Of a stretch of DNA of 64,000 bases, positions 46,188 to 55,347 are shown one piece after another; position 1 is the stretch's first letter; each line of letters begins with the position of its first letter. The translations under genes and the position numbers were made by a program. The stretch is from Chryseobacterium sp. ISL-80 (GTDB taxonomy: Bacteria; Bacillota; Bacilli; Bacillales; Cytobacillaceae), in contig JAGGQZ010000007.1 of NCBI GenBank assembly GCA_018613055.1, positions 48,565 to 112,564 of the forward strand. The letters run 5' to 3'. The notes under the pieces are model-generated. The model ran no database searches. It was given only the letters and a program-made list of their open reading frames with translations, and was not told the origin of the DNA.

Positions 46188-46898
46188 TTACTCCTGCTCA
46201 GAGTTTCTTAAATAGTAGCCTACTCCTCGTCTTGTCACGATCCACGTTGGATGACTAGGATTATCTTCGATTTTTTCGCGAAGACGTCTTACAGTAACGT
46301 CCACGGTACGAACATCACCATAATAGTCATAACCCCAAACCGTTTGAAGAAGATGCTCCCTTGTCATAACTTGTCCAATATGCTTGGCAAGATAGTGAAG
46401 TAGCTCGAATTCACGGTGCGTCAATTCAATTGTTTCTCCCCTTTTGGAAACAACATAAGCATCAGGATGGATTGTCAAAGAACCAACGCTAATTTCATTT
46501 GATTCCTCTTGCTCATCCTCTTTGACTGCATTTGCTTGATGGCGGCGAAGATTTGCTTTTACCCTTGCAATCAATTCCCTCGTACTGAATGGCTTCGTCA
46601 CATAGTCATCCGCCCCAAGCTCAAGGCCGAGAACCTTATCAATCTCAGAGTCCTTTGCCGTCAACATGATAATTGGCATTTCGTGCTTCTTGCGGACTTC
46701 ACGGCAGACTTCCATGCCATCACGCATCGGCAGCATGATATCAAGCAGAATCAAATCAGGCTGAACTTCCTCGACCATCTCTACTGCTTGATTTCCATCG
46801 TATGCACAGTAAACATCATAACCTTCTTTTTTTAAATTGAACTGCAGAATATCTGCAATTGGTTTCTCATCATCTACAACCAGGATTTTTTTCTCCAT
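46188..46898 (-). CDS. walR: WalR response regulator (OmpR family)
   Basis: The 236 residues comprise a receiver domain with D9/D10, phosphoacceptor D53 (LLDIMLP), T/K residues (MLTAKD, VTKPFS) and an OmpR-type winged helix (about 135-232, [16 protein letters not shown]). It is the master regulator of autolysin and wall genes, binding TGTWAH-N5-TGTWAH. It is first gene of walRKHIJ. Such a box lies upstream of the neighbouring M23 gene. Confidence 0.98.
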   Translation of the reverse strand: MEKKILVVDDEKPIADILQFNLKKEGYDVYCAYDGNQAVEMVEEVQPDLILLDIMLPMRDGMEVCREVRKKHEMPIIMLTAKDSEIDKVLGLELGADDYVTKPFSTRELIARVKANLRRHQANAVKEDEQEESNEISVGSLTIHPDAYVVSKRGETIELTHREFELLHYLAKHIGQVMTREHLLQTVWGYDYYGDVRTVDVTVRRLREKIEDNPSHPTWIVTRRGVGYYLRNSEQE

Positions 46899-47107
46899 AC
46901 CAATTCTCCTTTTAAAAACATATTATCATTCGTATATGAAAAAACTTCTCTTTTTAAAAATGCTATCTTATCTATTTTACTGTAAATCAGAGAAAAACTG
47001 AATTTTTCTGTTATACAACTTCTATTCTTCTCTTCCCAATTGTACCAATCCTGCCCATAACATTAAAATAACTGGCTTATATCGGTACTATACAAAGAGG
47101 GACCTGT

Positions 47108-47146
47108 AATAAAAAAAGTCTCTAGTTTGGCTAGAGACTTTTCTTA
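47108..47146 (-). terminator. Terminator of the M23 peptidase gene
   Basis: The perfect stem AAAAGTCTCTAG / CTAGAGACTTTT is followed on the minus strand by a T run, just past the stop. Confidence 0.92.
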
Positions 47147-47158
47147 TAAGTTTTAATT

Positions 47159-48646
47159 TTATCTACTTACCTTAGACAAAGGGTCAATAATCTTGCCATT
47201 TTGATAAACTTCAAAATGAAGATGAATGCCAGTGGAGTTTCCTGTTCTTCCCATGATGCCGATTTGTGAACCGCGAGAAACGGTTTGGCCTACGCTTACT
47301 GAGATGGAAGCAAGGTGAGCATACATGGTGCGGTAGCCGTTATTGTGATCGACGATGATTTTGTTGCCGTATCCATCGCCCTTGTTACCAGCATAGACTA
47401 CTGTTCCATTATCAGCTGCCTTGATTGTATAATTGCTTGGCCTTGCGATATCGATACCTTTGTGCATCCTGCTCCAGCGGTAACCCTGACGGCTTGAGAT
47501 GTAACCGCCATTGGTCGGCCATGCAAAAGTACCATCTCCACGGGAAGGCATAACCTTGGTTCCTTTGACGATAATTTCCTTCACTGGCTCCTCAAGGACA
47601 GACTCTTTGATGACTTCCTTCTTGATTACCTTGCCATTTCGTTCAGTCAGTGAGTAGGTCATGCCCTTCATACCGACCTTGCCTTCCTGCTTCTTCTTTG
47701 TATCACCCTTAGGCATTGTAGGGTCTTCAATGACTTCTTTTTCAAAAGCCACTTCTTCCTTAGCATATACCTGACGGTCAACGATAACTTCAACGAAAGG
47801 CTTCAAAACCGTTACATTAAGTTCTTGACCAGGCTTGAGGATTGAATTTTCCTCCAACCCTTCATTTAAGGAAAGCAATTGGGCAAGCTCAAGGTTGTGG
47901 TCACTTGCAATGCTTCCCAATACATCTCCTTCTTTAACCTGATACTTCTGTTCTTCAAGAGTACCCTTTTTAAGAAGCTCTACAGCTTCCTTGACAGAAA
48001 GGACTTTCTCAGGAGCAACTTTTTCTTCTGATTGTGAAACTTCTTTGGTGAAACTAGCGTCTAATAAACGAGTTTCATTTTCTTTCACTTCGGGTAATGG
48101 TAGATTAGAAGAATTTTCTCTACTCTCCACTTCTGCCAATTCTTCTTCAGTAATGTATTCAAGCATTAAGGTTTGGAGTACTTCATCGGCAGCTTTTTGG
48201 TCTTTTAAATAAGCAACAGGTTTGTCGCCAATGATTAAAGCCGAAGCTTCTGCCTGGACATTGATCTGGTTCTTAAGCTCAGCCAATACTTCACTTGTAT
48301 TGGAGTCTGTGGCTGAACTGAACACTTGCTCAGGAATATAAGATACATCCACGCCCAGGTCGACATCCAGGTCAGCATAGTCCTTCTTGGCAGCTGCTAA
48401 TTCAGCTTCTACCAGTTTCTCTACTTGCGTTTTATCTGCTACAGTGCCTACAAATTTATCATTTACATACACATAAAATACAGTCGTTGTTGTTAATTTA
48501 GATTCTGCCGCATGTGCCGCACTTCCCGCACCAAAAGACAATGCAGCTACAGTAACCGCAGCCATGATTGACTTTTTTATTGCTGGCTTCATCTCTTTAG
48601 ATGTTTTGCCGGCAAGATTGGACAGCCTATGTTTTAAATTATTCAT
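47159..48646 (-). CDS. Secreted M23 peptidoglycan endopeptidase with LysM and G5 domains
   Basis: The 495 residues comprise a long signal peptide (about 1-45, ending AAHAAES), a region of about 180 residues with repeated helices, LysM (about 225-275, YQVKEGDVLGSIASDHN), G5 (about 280-365) and a C-terminal M23 LytM domain with HKGIDIA, MYAHL and HLHFEVY, so the zinc ligands are intact. It should cut peptidoglycan cross-bridges at the cell surface. ATG at 48646 has GTAGGAGGAT upstream. It sits between walR and the tRNA cluster with WalR-like boxes upstream. Confidence 0.9.
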   Translation of the reverse strand: MNNLKHRLSNLAGKTSKEMKPAIKKSIMAAVTVAALSFGAGSAAHAAESKLTTTTVFYVYVNDKFVGTVADKTQVEKLVEAELAAAKKDYADLDVDLGVDVSYIPEQVFSSATDSNTSEVLAELKNQINVQAEASALIIGDKPVAYLKDQKAADEVLQTLMLEYITEEELAEVESRENSSNLPLPEVKENETRLLDASFTKEVSQSEEKVAPEKVLSVKEAVELLKKGTLEEQKYQVKEGDVLGSIASDHNLELAQLLSLNEGLEENSILKPGQELNVTVLKPFVEVIVDRQVYAKEEVAFEKEVIEDPTMPKGDTKKKQEGKVGMKGMTYSLTERNGKVIKKEVIKESVLEEPVKEIIVKGTKVMPSRGDGTFAWPTNGGYISSRQGYRWSRMHKGIDIARPSNYTIKAADNGTVVYAGNKGDGYGNKIIVDHNNGYRTMYAHLASISVSVGQTVSRGSQIGIMGRTGNSTGIHLHFEVYQNGKIIDPLSKVSR

Positions 48647-48763
48647 CCTGATCCTCCTACAACGGTCAAACACTATTAGTCTAGTTCTATATAACTATTA
48701 TCTGATAATTGTACCTTTATACTTTACCATATAATGTATCGCAGGAAAGACTAGTCTTCATTA

Positions 48764-48990
48764 TGTAACAAAAATGTATAATAGCTGACATTTTATTACG
48801 TTTTTTGTCAGATAAATGCCATTTTATATCGATCTATTTTCCTATCCTCCTGATGAAAAATAAGTCGAAAACCTAGTAATATCAGGGTATTCCCCTACTT
48901 TCGGATGAATGTTTTTGAACCTTCTTGTTAAATCCAATACAAACATGTTAAAAATAGGAAGATTACTGACTTTATTACAAAACTGTTACA
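48764..48990 (-). promoter_or_regulatory. WalR-like boxes upstream of the M23 gene
   Basis: On the minus strand TGTAAC-AGTTT-TGTAAT (48974-48990) matches the WalR consensus TGTWAH-N5-TGTWAH without mismatch. On the plus strand TGTAAC-N5-TGTATA (48764-48780) has one mismatch. The perfect box lies about 330 bp upstream of the start, far for an activator, so the site is a candidate only. Confidence 0.5.
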
Positions 48991-48991
48991 A

Positions 48992-49029
48992 AAAAAAGAG
49001 AGCATGTCATTAGACACGCTCCCTTTTTT
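48992..49029 (-). terminator. Terminator of the tRNA cluster
   Basis: The stem GAGC-TGTC / GACA-GCTC is followed on the minus strand by seven or more T. It lies directly after tRNA-Phe. Confidence 0.88.
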
Positions 49030-49031
49030 AA

Positions 49032-49104
49032 TGGCTCAGGACGGAATCGAACCGCCGACACAAGGATTTTCAGTCCTTTGCTCTACCGACTGAGCTACTG
49101 AGCC
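49032..49104 (-). tRNA. tRNA-Phe (anticodon GAA)
   Basis: This 73-nt cloverleaf starts GGCTCAGTAGCTC and has the anticodon loop CTGAAAA, the T-arm GGTTCGATTCC and the acceptor end CTGAGCC-A. CCA is not encoded. It is last in the Lys-Glu-Phe cluster. Confidence 0.97.
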
Positions 49105-49141
49105 ATGATAATATAAAGTTCCCTAAACATTGTGTTGATTA

Positions 49142-49241
49142 AGTCCTTTGCTCGAATGACCTCTCGGTCTTTCTCGCAGGTTGCCGCTGGAGCTTAGTCG
49201 AGGATGTGAGCAACCTGCTCTACCGACTGAGCTACTGAGCC
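49142..49241 (-). pseudogene. tRNA-Phe 5' half split by a 62-bp palindromic insert
   Basis: The minus strand starts with 26 nt identical to the 5' part of tRNA-Phe (49216-49241, to GGTAGAGCA). It then has 62 bp (49154-49215) containing GGTTGC / GCAACC and GACC-GAGA-GGTC hairpins, and resumes with GAGCAAAGGACT (49142-49153), again identical to tRNA-Phe, before diverging. The GAGCA pentamer is duplicated at both insert borders. It cannot fold as a tRNA. It lies between tRNA-Glu and the intact tRNA-Phe. Confidence 0.85.
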
Positions 49242-49272
49242 ATGATACTATTCAATTAAATATGTAATAAAG

Positions 49273-49344
49273 TGACCCCTACGGGATTCGAACCCGTGTT
49301 ACCGCCGTGAAAGGGCGGTGTCTTAACCGCTTGACCAAGGGGCC
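49273..49344 (-). tRNA. tRNA-Glu (anticodon TTC)
   Basis: This 72-nt cloverleaf starts GGCCCCTTGGTC and has the anticodon stem CCGCC / GGCGG with loop CTTTCAC, the T-arm GGGTTCGAATCCC and the acceptor end AGGGGTC-A. CCA is not encoded. Confidence 0.97.
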
Positions 49345-49385
49345 ATATAAAAAAGCAAAACAAAATGATTTTCGTTAAAAAGCAA

Positions 49386-49461
49386 TGGTGAGCCATGAAG
49401 GACTCGAACCTTCGACCCTCTGATTAAAAGTCAGATGCTCTACCGACTGAGCTAATGGCTC
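49386..49461 (-). tRNA. tRNA-Lys (anticodon TTT)
   Basis: The cloverleaf starts GAGCCATTAGCTC and has the anticodon loop CTTTTAA, the T-arm GGTTCGAGTCC and an encoded CCA tail (49386-49388). It is the first intact tRNA of the cluster. Confidence 0.97.
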
Positions 49462-49498
49462 GTAAATTTATTTTATACCCTAAATGAATTTTGTTTGG

Positions 49499-49594
49499 AA
49501 CCTGTGCTCAAAAGACCTTCGGTATTTCTCGCAGGTTGCCGATGAAGAAGATTCGATGAAGCTAGCAACCCTCTACCGACTGAGCTAATGGCTC
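49499..49594 (-). pseudogene. tRNA-Lys 5' half joined to a 61-bp palindromic insert
   Basis: The minus strand begins with 24 nt identical to the 5' end of tRNA-Lys (49571-49594, to GGTAGAG). It then has 61 bp (49510-49570) with GGTTGC / GCAACC and ACC-GAA-GGT hairpins, then GAGCA and AGGTT. The insert matches the one in the tRNA-Phe half in position and in its right part (GCAACCTGCGAGAAA, then ACCG and AGGTC). It is not a functional tRNA. Confidence 0.83.
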
Positions 49595-49785
49595 TTAATG
49601 AAAATTTATCGTTTTTTGTCGAATTAGTGACAACGTTGTTTATATTACCATAGCATTTTATCTTTTGTATATATTTTTAATAAAACTTTTTTTCTTTTTT
49701 CTTTTATCCTGCAATTTGCCCCCGAATTCAGTGGCCATTCCTCTAATTTGGAATGATTCATGCTCGAAAATTACATAGTTACTGG

Positions 49786-49863
49786 TTAATTCCGCGAATT
49801 TATGGACTATTCCCGCGAATCACACTGTCATTTCCGCGCAATACCACTTTAATTCCGCGACTT
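49786..49863. repeat. Short tandem array, exact 21-bp period, CCGCG core
   Basis: CCGCG starts at 49792, 49813, 49834 and 49855, exactly 21 bp apart, each in a TTCCGCG context, with variable 14-16-bp linkers. It lies between the purA terminator and the tRNA cluster in a region without genes; the rest of 49595-49893 holds nothing I recognise. Confidence 0.85.
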
Positions 49864-49893
49864 GGAAAATACTGGATAACCGCCCTGGTAACA

Positions 49894-49930
49894 AAACAAG
49901 CCCCCGATCTCCATGATCAGGGGCTTTATT
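49894..49930 (-). terminator. purA terminator
   Basis: The stem AAGCCCC-GATC / GATC-GGGGCTT is followed on the minus strand by TTGTTTTG, just after the purA stop. Confidence 0.85.
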
Positions 49931-49938
49931 AATATTAG

Positions 49939-51228
49939 TTATGATCTCCAAGGGCTGCGCACGACGTTTGTCTGGGTGCGGTCAGGGCCGACGGAGAAGA
50001 TGGATAATGGAATACCTGTCAGCTGTGAAATGCGCTCAAGATAGTGTCTTGCATTTTCCGGCAGTTGATCGAGTGATTTCACGCCTGTGATGTCTTCGGT
50101 CCAGCCTGGCAGTTCTTCGTAGACTGGTTCGCATTCAGCGAGGGCCTTCAGGCTAGCCGGGAACTCTTCGATCAGTTCGCCTTTATAGCGATAGGCCACA
50201 CAAATTTTAAGCGTTTCAATCCCAGTCAGAACATCGATGGAATTCAATGATAGGTCCGTGATTCCACTGACGCGGCGAGCATGGCGGACGACGACGCTGT
50301 CGAACCAGCCAACGCGGCGCGGGCGGCCTGTTGTTGTACCATACTCACGTCCTACTTCACGAATCTGGTTGCCAATTTCATTATCCAGTTCAGTTGGGAA
50401 GGGACCATCACCAACACGGGTCGTATAAGCTTTTGAAACACCAACAATATGAGTGATTTTCGTTGGCCCTACTCCAGATCCGATTGTCACTCCGCCAGCG
50501 ACTGGGTTGGAAGATGTGACAAATGGATATGTACCCTGGTCGATATCAAGCATTACTCCCTGGGCGCCTTCAAACAGCACTCGGCGGCCTTCGTCCAAAG
50601 CATCATTCAACACGACGGAAGTGTCAACAACATAATGCTTTATTTGCTGGCCAAATTCATAATACTCATCCAAAATGTCCTCAAGCTTGAATCCTTCTGT
50701 TTCATAGATTCTTTCAAACAGGCGATTTTTTTCTTCAAGGTTGCGGGCAAGCTTTTCTTCAAATACTTCACGATCCAGTAAGTCAGCAATCCGAATTCCT
50801 GTACGGGCAGCCTTGTCCATGTAAGCTGGGCCGATTCCCTTTTTTGTAGTGCCGATCTTATTGGCACCCTTGCTTGCTTCCTCCACTTCATCCAGCTTCA
50901 AATGATATGGAAGGATGACATGTGCGCGGTTGCTGATTCGAAGATTGTCAGTGGACACGTCCTTATCGTGAAGATAGGCAAGTTCCTGTACAAGTGCTTT
51001 TGGATCGACAACCATTCCGTTCCCGATGACGCTGATTTTCTCTTTATAAAAAATTCCTGATGGAATCAAATGCAGTTTATATGTTTCACCATTGAACTTG
51101 ATCGTATGGCCTGCGTTGTTTCCCCCCTGGTAACGGGCAATCACTTCGGCATTTTCTGAAAGGAAGTCTGTGATCTTCCCTTTTCCTTCGTCTCCCCATT
51201 GTGTTCCAACTACTACTACGGATGACAT
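49939..51228 (-). CDS. purA: Adenylosuccinate synthetase
   Basis: This 429-residue cytosolic enzyme converts IMP, aspartate and GTP to adenylosuccinate, the first committed AMP step. The GTP-binding [14 protein letters not shown] at residues 8-21 and the IMP site blocks ([20 protein letters not shown]) are intact, and length is standard. It is monocistronic, between dnaC and the tRNA cluster as in B. subtilis. PurBox-like motifs lie upstream. Confidence 0.98.
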   Translation of the reverse strand: MSSVVVVGTQWGDEGKGKITDFLSENAEVIARYQGGNNAGHTIKFNGETYKLHLIPSGIFYKEKISVIGNGMVVDPKALVQELAYLHDKDVSTDNLRISNRAHVILPYHLKLDEVEEASKGANKIGTTKKGIGPAYMDKAARTGIRIADLLDREVFEEKLARNLEEKNRLFERIYETEGFKLEDILDEYYEFGQQIKHYVVDTSVVLNDALDEGRRVLFEGAQGVMLDIDQGTYPFVTSSNPVAGGVTIGSGVGPTKITHIVGVSKAYTTRVGDGPFPTELDNEIGNQIREVGREYGTTTGRPRRVGWFDSVVVRHARRVSGITDLSLNSIDVLTGIETLKICVAYRYKGELIEEFPASLKALAECEPVYEELPGWTEDITGVKSLDQLPENARHYLERISQLTGIPLSIFSVGPDRTQTNVVRSPWRS

Positions 51229-51313
51229 ATAAAAAGCACCTCCAAAGGTAATACGGTTATTTTTCCGTTTGAAACATATAAAGTTTACCAGTAAACATGG
51301 GTGTAAGTCAATA

Positions 51314-51358
51314 AAACACGAACATTAAATTTATATAATAATTCATTCGTTCGTAAAA
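51314..51358 (-). promoter_or_regulatory. Inverted PurBox-like pair upstream of purA
   Basis: An ACGAACATT on the plus strand (CGAAC core 51319-51323) faces ACGAACGAAT on the minus strand (core 51349-51353). PurR boxes in Bacillus are AWWWCCGAACWWT in inverted pairs. Both copies have one or more mismatches and the gap is slightly longer than usual. Confidence 0.4.
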
Positions 51359-51381
51359 TAAACTTGTTTAGTTGCGCGACT

Positions 51382-51418
51382 ATAAAAAAAGAGAATCAAC
51401 CAAACTGGTCAATTCTCA
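51382..51418 (-). terminator. dnaC terminator
   Basis: The stem GAGAATTGACC / GGTTGATTCTC is followed on the minus strand by seven T. It starts right at the dnaC stop codon. Confidence 0.85.
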
Positions 51419-52783
51419 TTATGCCCCTGGTGGAGCGTACGATTCGTCATATCGGTTCTCAATGTTGACGAATTTATTATATTCTTTTACAAAGGCGAGC
51501 TTTACAGTTCCTACCGGGCCGTTACGCTGCTTGGCAATGATGATTTCGATGATATTCTTGTCCTCAGATTCCTTGTCATAGTAATCATCACGATACAGGA
51601 ACGCAACGATATCGGCATCTTGCTCAATTGATCCGGATTCACGGATATCGGACATCATCGGACGCTTGTCCTGACGTTGTTCCACGCCACGGGACAGCTG
51701 CGACAGGGCGATGACCGGAACCTGCAGTTCACGTGCCAGCTGCTTAAGGGAACGTGAGATTTCCGATACTTCCTGCTGGCGGTTTTCGCCGGCACGGCCG
51801 CTTCCAAGGATCAGCTGCAGGTAGTCGATCATGATCATGCCAAGTCCATGTTCCTGCTTTAAACGGCGGCATTTTGAGCGGATGTCGGTGATCTTCACAC
51901 CTGGAGTATCATCGATGAAAATACCTGTGTTGGACAGGCTGCCCATCGCCATCGTAAGCTTTCCCCAATCCTCATCGGTCAAAGAACCGGTACGCAGTCT
52001 CTGGGCATCAATGTTTCCTTCAGCACATAGGACACGCATGACGAGTTGTTCTGCCCCCATCTCCAAACTGAAAATCGCGACATTCTCTCCTGTCTTTTTT
52101 GCAACATTCTGGGCGATGTTCAAGGCGAACGCTGTTTTACCAACAGAAGGACGGGCACCAACGATGATCAGGTCATTTCGCTGGAAGCCAGCAGTTATAC
52201 GATCAAGCTCGGTAAATCCAGTCTCCAGCCCGGTGATATCCCCTTTACGGTTATGCATTTCCTCGATATTATCATAAGTCCTGACTAGGACATCTTTTAT
52301 ATTGTGAAAGGCCCCGCCGCCTTTGCGCTGGGCAACCTCCATAATGTTCTTTTCTGCTTCGGCCAGCAATGCTTCGACTTCATCTTCACGCATATAGCCA
52401 TCTTCGGCAATGCCTGAAGCTGTTCGGATCAGCCTTCTCAGCAGCGATTTTTCTTCTACGATTCTAGCATAATACTCTATGTTTGCTGCAGTCGGCACGG
52501 ACGCAGCCAATTCGCTTAGATAGCTGACCCCTCCAACATCCTCAATCAGCTTGGAAGATGCCAGGTTTTCTGTGACGGTCACGAGGTCGATTGCTTTCCC
52601 TTTATCACTCAAATCCAGCATGACGCTGAATATTTTCTGGTGTGCTACACGATAAAAGTCATCTGGTAACAGGATTTCTGAAGCAAGAGTTAAAGCTGAT
52701 GGCTCTAAAAAAATTGCACCAAGTACGGCTTGTTCCGCTTCCATATTTTGCGGCGGAAGTCGATCCGCGAATAATTCACTCAT
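51419..52783 (-). CDS. dnaC: Replicative DNA helicase (DnaB-type; DnaC in Bacillus naming)
   Basis: The 454 residues comprise an N-terminal helical primase-binding domain (1-150) and a RecA-type helicase domain with Walker A GARPSVGKTAFAL (near 210), Walker B MIMIDYLQLI and the arginine-finger region near the C-terminus. It is the hexameric fork helicase. No intein is present. It lies between rplI and purA. Confidence 0.98.
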   Translation of the reverse strand: MSELFADRLPPQNMEAEQAVLGAIFLEPSALTLASEILLPDDFYRVAHQKIFSVMLDLSDKGKAIDLVTVTENLASSKLIEDVGGVSYLSELAASVPTAANIEYYARIVEEKSLLRRLIRTASGIAEDGYMREDEVEALLAEAEKNIMEVAQRKGGGAFHNIKDVLVRTYDNIEEMHNRKGDITGLETGFTELDRITAGFQRNDLIIVGARPSVGKTAFALNIAQNVAKKTGENVAIFSLEMGAEQLVMRVLCAEGNIDAQRLRTGSLTDEDWGKLTMAMGSLSNTGIFIDDTPGVKITDIRSKCRRLKQEHGLGMIMIDYLQLILGSGRAGENRQQEVSEISRSLKQLARELQVPVIALSQLSRGVEQRQDKRPMMSDIRESGSIEQDADIVAFLYRDDYYDKESEDKNIIEIIIAKQRNGPVGTVKLAFVKEYNKFVNIENRYDESYAPPGA

Positions 52784-52810
52784 CTGCCAGCCCCCTTACA
52801 AAATTACTGT

Positions 52811-52846
52811 AATTGAAAAAAAGTGATCAGAAGAACCGATCACCTA
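52811..52846 (-). terminator. rplI terminator
   Basis: The stem GTGATC / GATCAC with a short inner pair is followed on the minus strand by seven T, between rplI and dnaC. Confidence 0.82.
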
Positions 52847-52897
52847 TTTCTGTAACTATATTATTTTATCATGTTTATGACTTTATGGAACTGTAAA

Positions 52898-53347
52898 TTA
52901 TTTTCCTTCTTTTACATGGACATTCAATGTTGCCTGAACTTCTTTATGAAGCTTCACAGGAACTTTTGTGTATCCTAGCGTGCGGATGGCATCCTGCATC
53001 TCGATTTTGCGCTTATCAAGTTTGATTTTATGGTTTTTTTGCAATTCATCGGCAATCTGCTTGCTTGTGATCGAACCGAAGAGACGGCCGTCTTCACCGG
53101 ACTTTGCAGACAATTCAACCGTTACTTTTTCCAGCTTTTCCTTCAACGCCTTCGCATCCTCAAGCTCTTGCTCTGCCATTTTCTCTTCTTTCTTCTGCTG
53201 TGCGTTCAAGGAACTCATAGCGGCCTGATTAGCTTCTACAGCAAGTCCCTGCTTGATCAGGAAGTTATGAGCATAGCCATCTGCCACATTTTTGATTTCG
53301 CCTTTTTTGCCTTTTCCTTTAACGTCTTTCAAAAAGATTACTTTCAT
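52898..53347 (-). CDS. rplI: 50S ribosomal protein L9
   Basis: The 149 residues form the two-domain L9 with a long connecting helix. The N-terminal signature is [16 protein letters not shown] and [16 protein letters not shown]. The ATG overlaps the gdpP stop by 4 nt, a coupled arrangement found in many Bacilli. Confidence 0.98.
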   Translation of the reverse strand: MKVIFLKDVKGKGKKGEIKNVADGYAHNFLIKQGLAVEANQAAMSSLNAQQKKEEKMAEQELEDAKALKEKLEKVTVELSAKSGEDGRLFGSITSKQIADELQKNHKIKLDKRKIEMQDAIRTLGYTKVPVKLHKEVQATLNVHVKEGK

Positions 53348-55317
53348 TCTTTTTGTCCCCCTTCTAAATAATCATCTATCGCATTTTGTAAAAGTGTTTC
53401 TGCCTCGTCCGTTGAAAGATCGTACATTTGCGTTGCTGCATTGGTCAAATGCCCGCCGCCTTCGAGATTTTCCATGATGACCTGGACATTGACTTCACCT
53501 AATGATCTTGCGCTGATGCCAATCGTGTCTTCGGCTCTCCGGGATATAACAAATGACGCCTGTACACCATCCATAGTCAAAAGCGTGTCTGCGGCCTGAG
53601 CAATCAGGACATGGTCACATTGAACATCATCCGAGCCTTTTGCAATGACAATGCCATCACGGTAAAAATAAACATTCTCAATGATTCTTGCTCTTTTAAT
53701 ATAGGTATTGATATCTTCTTTTAAAAACTTTTGGACCAAAACAGTATCCGCACCATGGCTGCGCAGGTAGGAAGCGGCATCGAATGTCCGCGCCCCAGTC
53801 CTTAAGGTGAAGCTTTTCGTATCGACGATGATCCCAGCCAATAAAGCAGTGGCTTCTAGCATCTGGATTCTTCCATTCTTCGGCTGGTATTCAAGCAATT
53901 CCGTAACAAGCTCTGCCGTCGAGGAAGCATAGGGCTCCATGTAGACAAGCAGCGGGTTTTTGATAAACTCCTCGCCCCTGCGATGGTGGTCGATGACGAT
54001 GACATTCTCAATCTTGCTCAAAAGCTTCTCATCGATCACCAGTGACGGCTTATGAGTATCGACAACGACCAGCAAAGTGTCATCGGAGGCGATTTCATAT
54101 GCCTGTTCCGGTGTGATGAAACGGGAGTAGAGATCCTCGTTTTGTTTAATCTCATCCATCAGGCGTTGTACACCAGTATCAATCTCGTTTTTATTATAGA
54201 CTATGAACCCTTCACGCTTGTTCAGTTGGGCAACTTTAAGGATTCCGATTGCCGAACCGATCGCATCCATATCCGGGTTCTTGTGGCCCATGATCAAGAC
54301 CTTGTCACTTTCGATGACGAGTTCCTTTAGCGCGTGGGATATGACTCGTGCCCTTACCCTTGTGCGCTTTTCAACAGGATTGGTCTTTCCTCCATAAAAC
54401 TTGACCTTTCCATTAGGCTGCTTGATTGCCACCTGGTCTCCGCCACGTCCCAGAGCAAGGTCCAAACTGGATTGTGCTTGTGTACCTAGCTCGGGAAGAG
54501 AGGAATATCCAGTGCCGACACCAATGCTTAAAGTTAAAGGGACATTTTGCTTCGATGTCGTCTCCCTTACCTCATCAAGGATAGTGAATTTGCCTTTTTC
54601 CAGCAGCCGGAGGATATGCTCATTGAATACCGCGATAAAGCGCTCTGACGAAACCCTTTTGAGGAAAACACCATTATTGGTAGCCCATTTGTTCAAAATC
54701 GAGGTAACCAAACTGTTCAGACTGCTTTTTGTCTGGTCATCCATCCCCTGCGTCACTTCTTCATAATTATCTAGATAAATGATGGAGATGACCGTCCGCT
54801 CATCATGATACATTTTTTCGATTTCGGCCTGCTCGGTCACATCGAAAAAGTAGAGCAACCGCTCCTCAGGTTTGTGGATGATCCTGAATTTCTGATCATG
54901 AAGAGTGATGATTTCCGTTTCAACCTCTTGCTTGATCAATGGAATGACAGCATCGGCTACATCATACAGAGACTTTCCGACAAGCGAGTCTTCATTGAAA
55001 CAGGAGGCAATGAACGGGTTCGTCCACTCAATATAATAGTCATCATTGATTAGCATGATCCCGATCGGCATTTCCATCAAAGCTTCTTCGCCGACCTTTT
55101 TCACGCGGTAAGAAAGGGTGGAAATATACTCTTCCGTTTCTTCCTTAATTTTATGATTCACTTGAAAAATCAAATATATCAACAGGCCAGTGAGAATGAA
55201 CCCTGCAGCCCCTATAATCCAGTTATAGAAAGACAGAAATCCAATTAGCACCAGTGTTACGGCCATCAATCCATACAATGGATAACGTATTTGCCGCCTC
55301 TCTAAATAAGAAGGCAT
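53344..55317 (-). CDS. gdpP: Cyclic-di-AMP phosphodiesterase GdpP (YybT)
   Basis: The 657 residues comprise two membrane helices (about 10-55), a degenerate heme-binding-type PAS domain (about 85-155), a degenerate GGDEF domain (about 170-300) and DHH/DHHA1 (about 340-655) with [23 protein letters not shown] and VIDHHRRG. All metal-binding DHH motifs are intact, so it should hydrolyse c-di-AMP to pApA. It forms an operon with yybS upstream and rplI downstream. Confidence 0.97.
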   Translation of the reverse strand: MPSYLERRQIRYPLYGLMAVTLVLIGFLSFYNWIIGAAGFILTGLLIYLIFQVNHKIKEETEEYISTLSYRVKKVGEEALMEMPIGIMLINDDYYIEWTNPFIASCFNEDSLVGKSLYDVADAVIPLIKQEVETEIITLHDQKFRIIHKPEERLLYFFDVTEQAEIEKMYHDERTVISIIYLDNYEEVTQGMDDQTKSSLNSLVTSILNKWATNNGVFLKRVSSERFIAVFNEHILRLLEKGKFTILDEVRETTSKQNVPLTLSIGVGTGYSSLPELGTQAQSSLDLALGRGGDQVAIKQPNGKVKFYGGKTNPVEKRTRVRARVISHALKELVIESDKVLIMGHKNPDMDAIGSAIGILKVAQLNKREGFIVYNKNEIDTGVQRLMDEIKQNEDLYSRFITPEQAYEIASDDTLLVVVDTHKPSLVIDEKLLSKIENVIVIDHHRRGEEFIKNPLLVYMEPYASSTAELVTELLEYQPKNGRIQMLEATALLAGIIVDTKSFTLRTGARTFDAASYLRSHGADTVLVQKFLKEDINTYIKRARIIENVYFYRDGIVIAKGSDDVQCDHVLIAQAADTLLTMDGVQASFVISRRAEDTIGISARSLGEVNVQVIMENLEGGGHLTNAATQMYDLSTDEAETLLQNAIDDYLEGGQKE

Positions 55318-55347
55318 GTGCTCAGCTCCTAAAGCGTTAGTTTCTGA

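Noticed and set aside
49142-49594. Two additional functional tRNA genes
   Set aside because: The sequences stop pairing after the D-arm, lack anticodon and T arms, and cannot form a cloverleaf.
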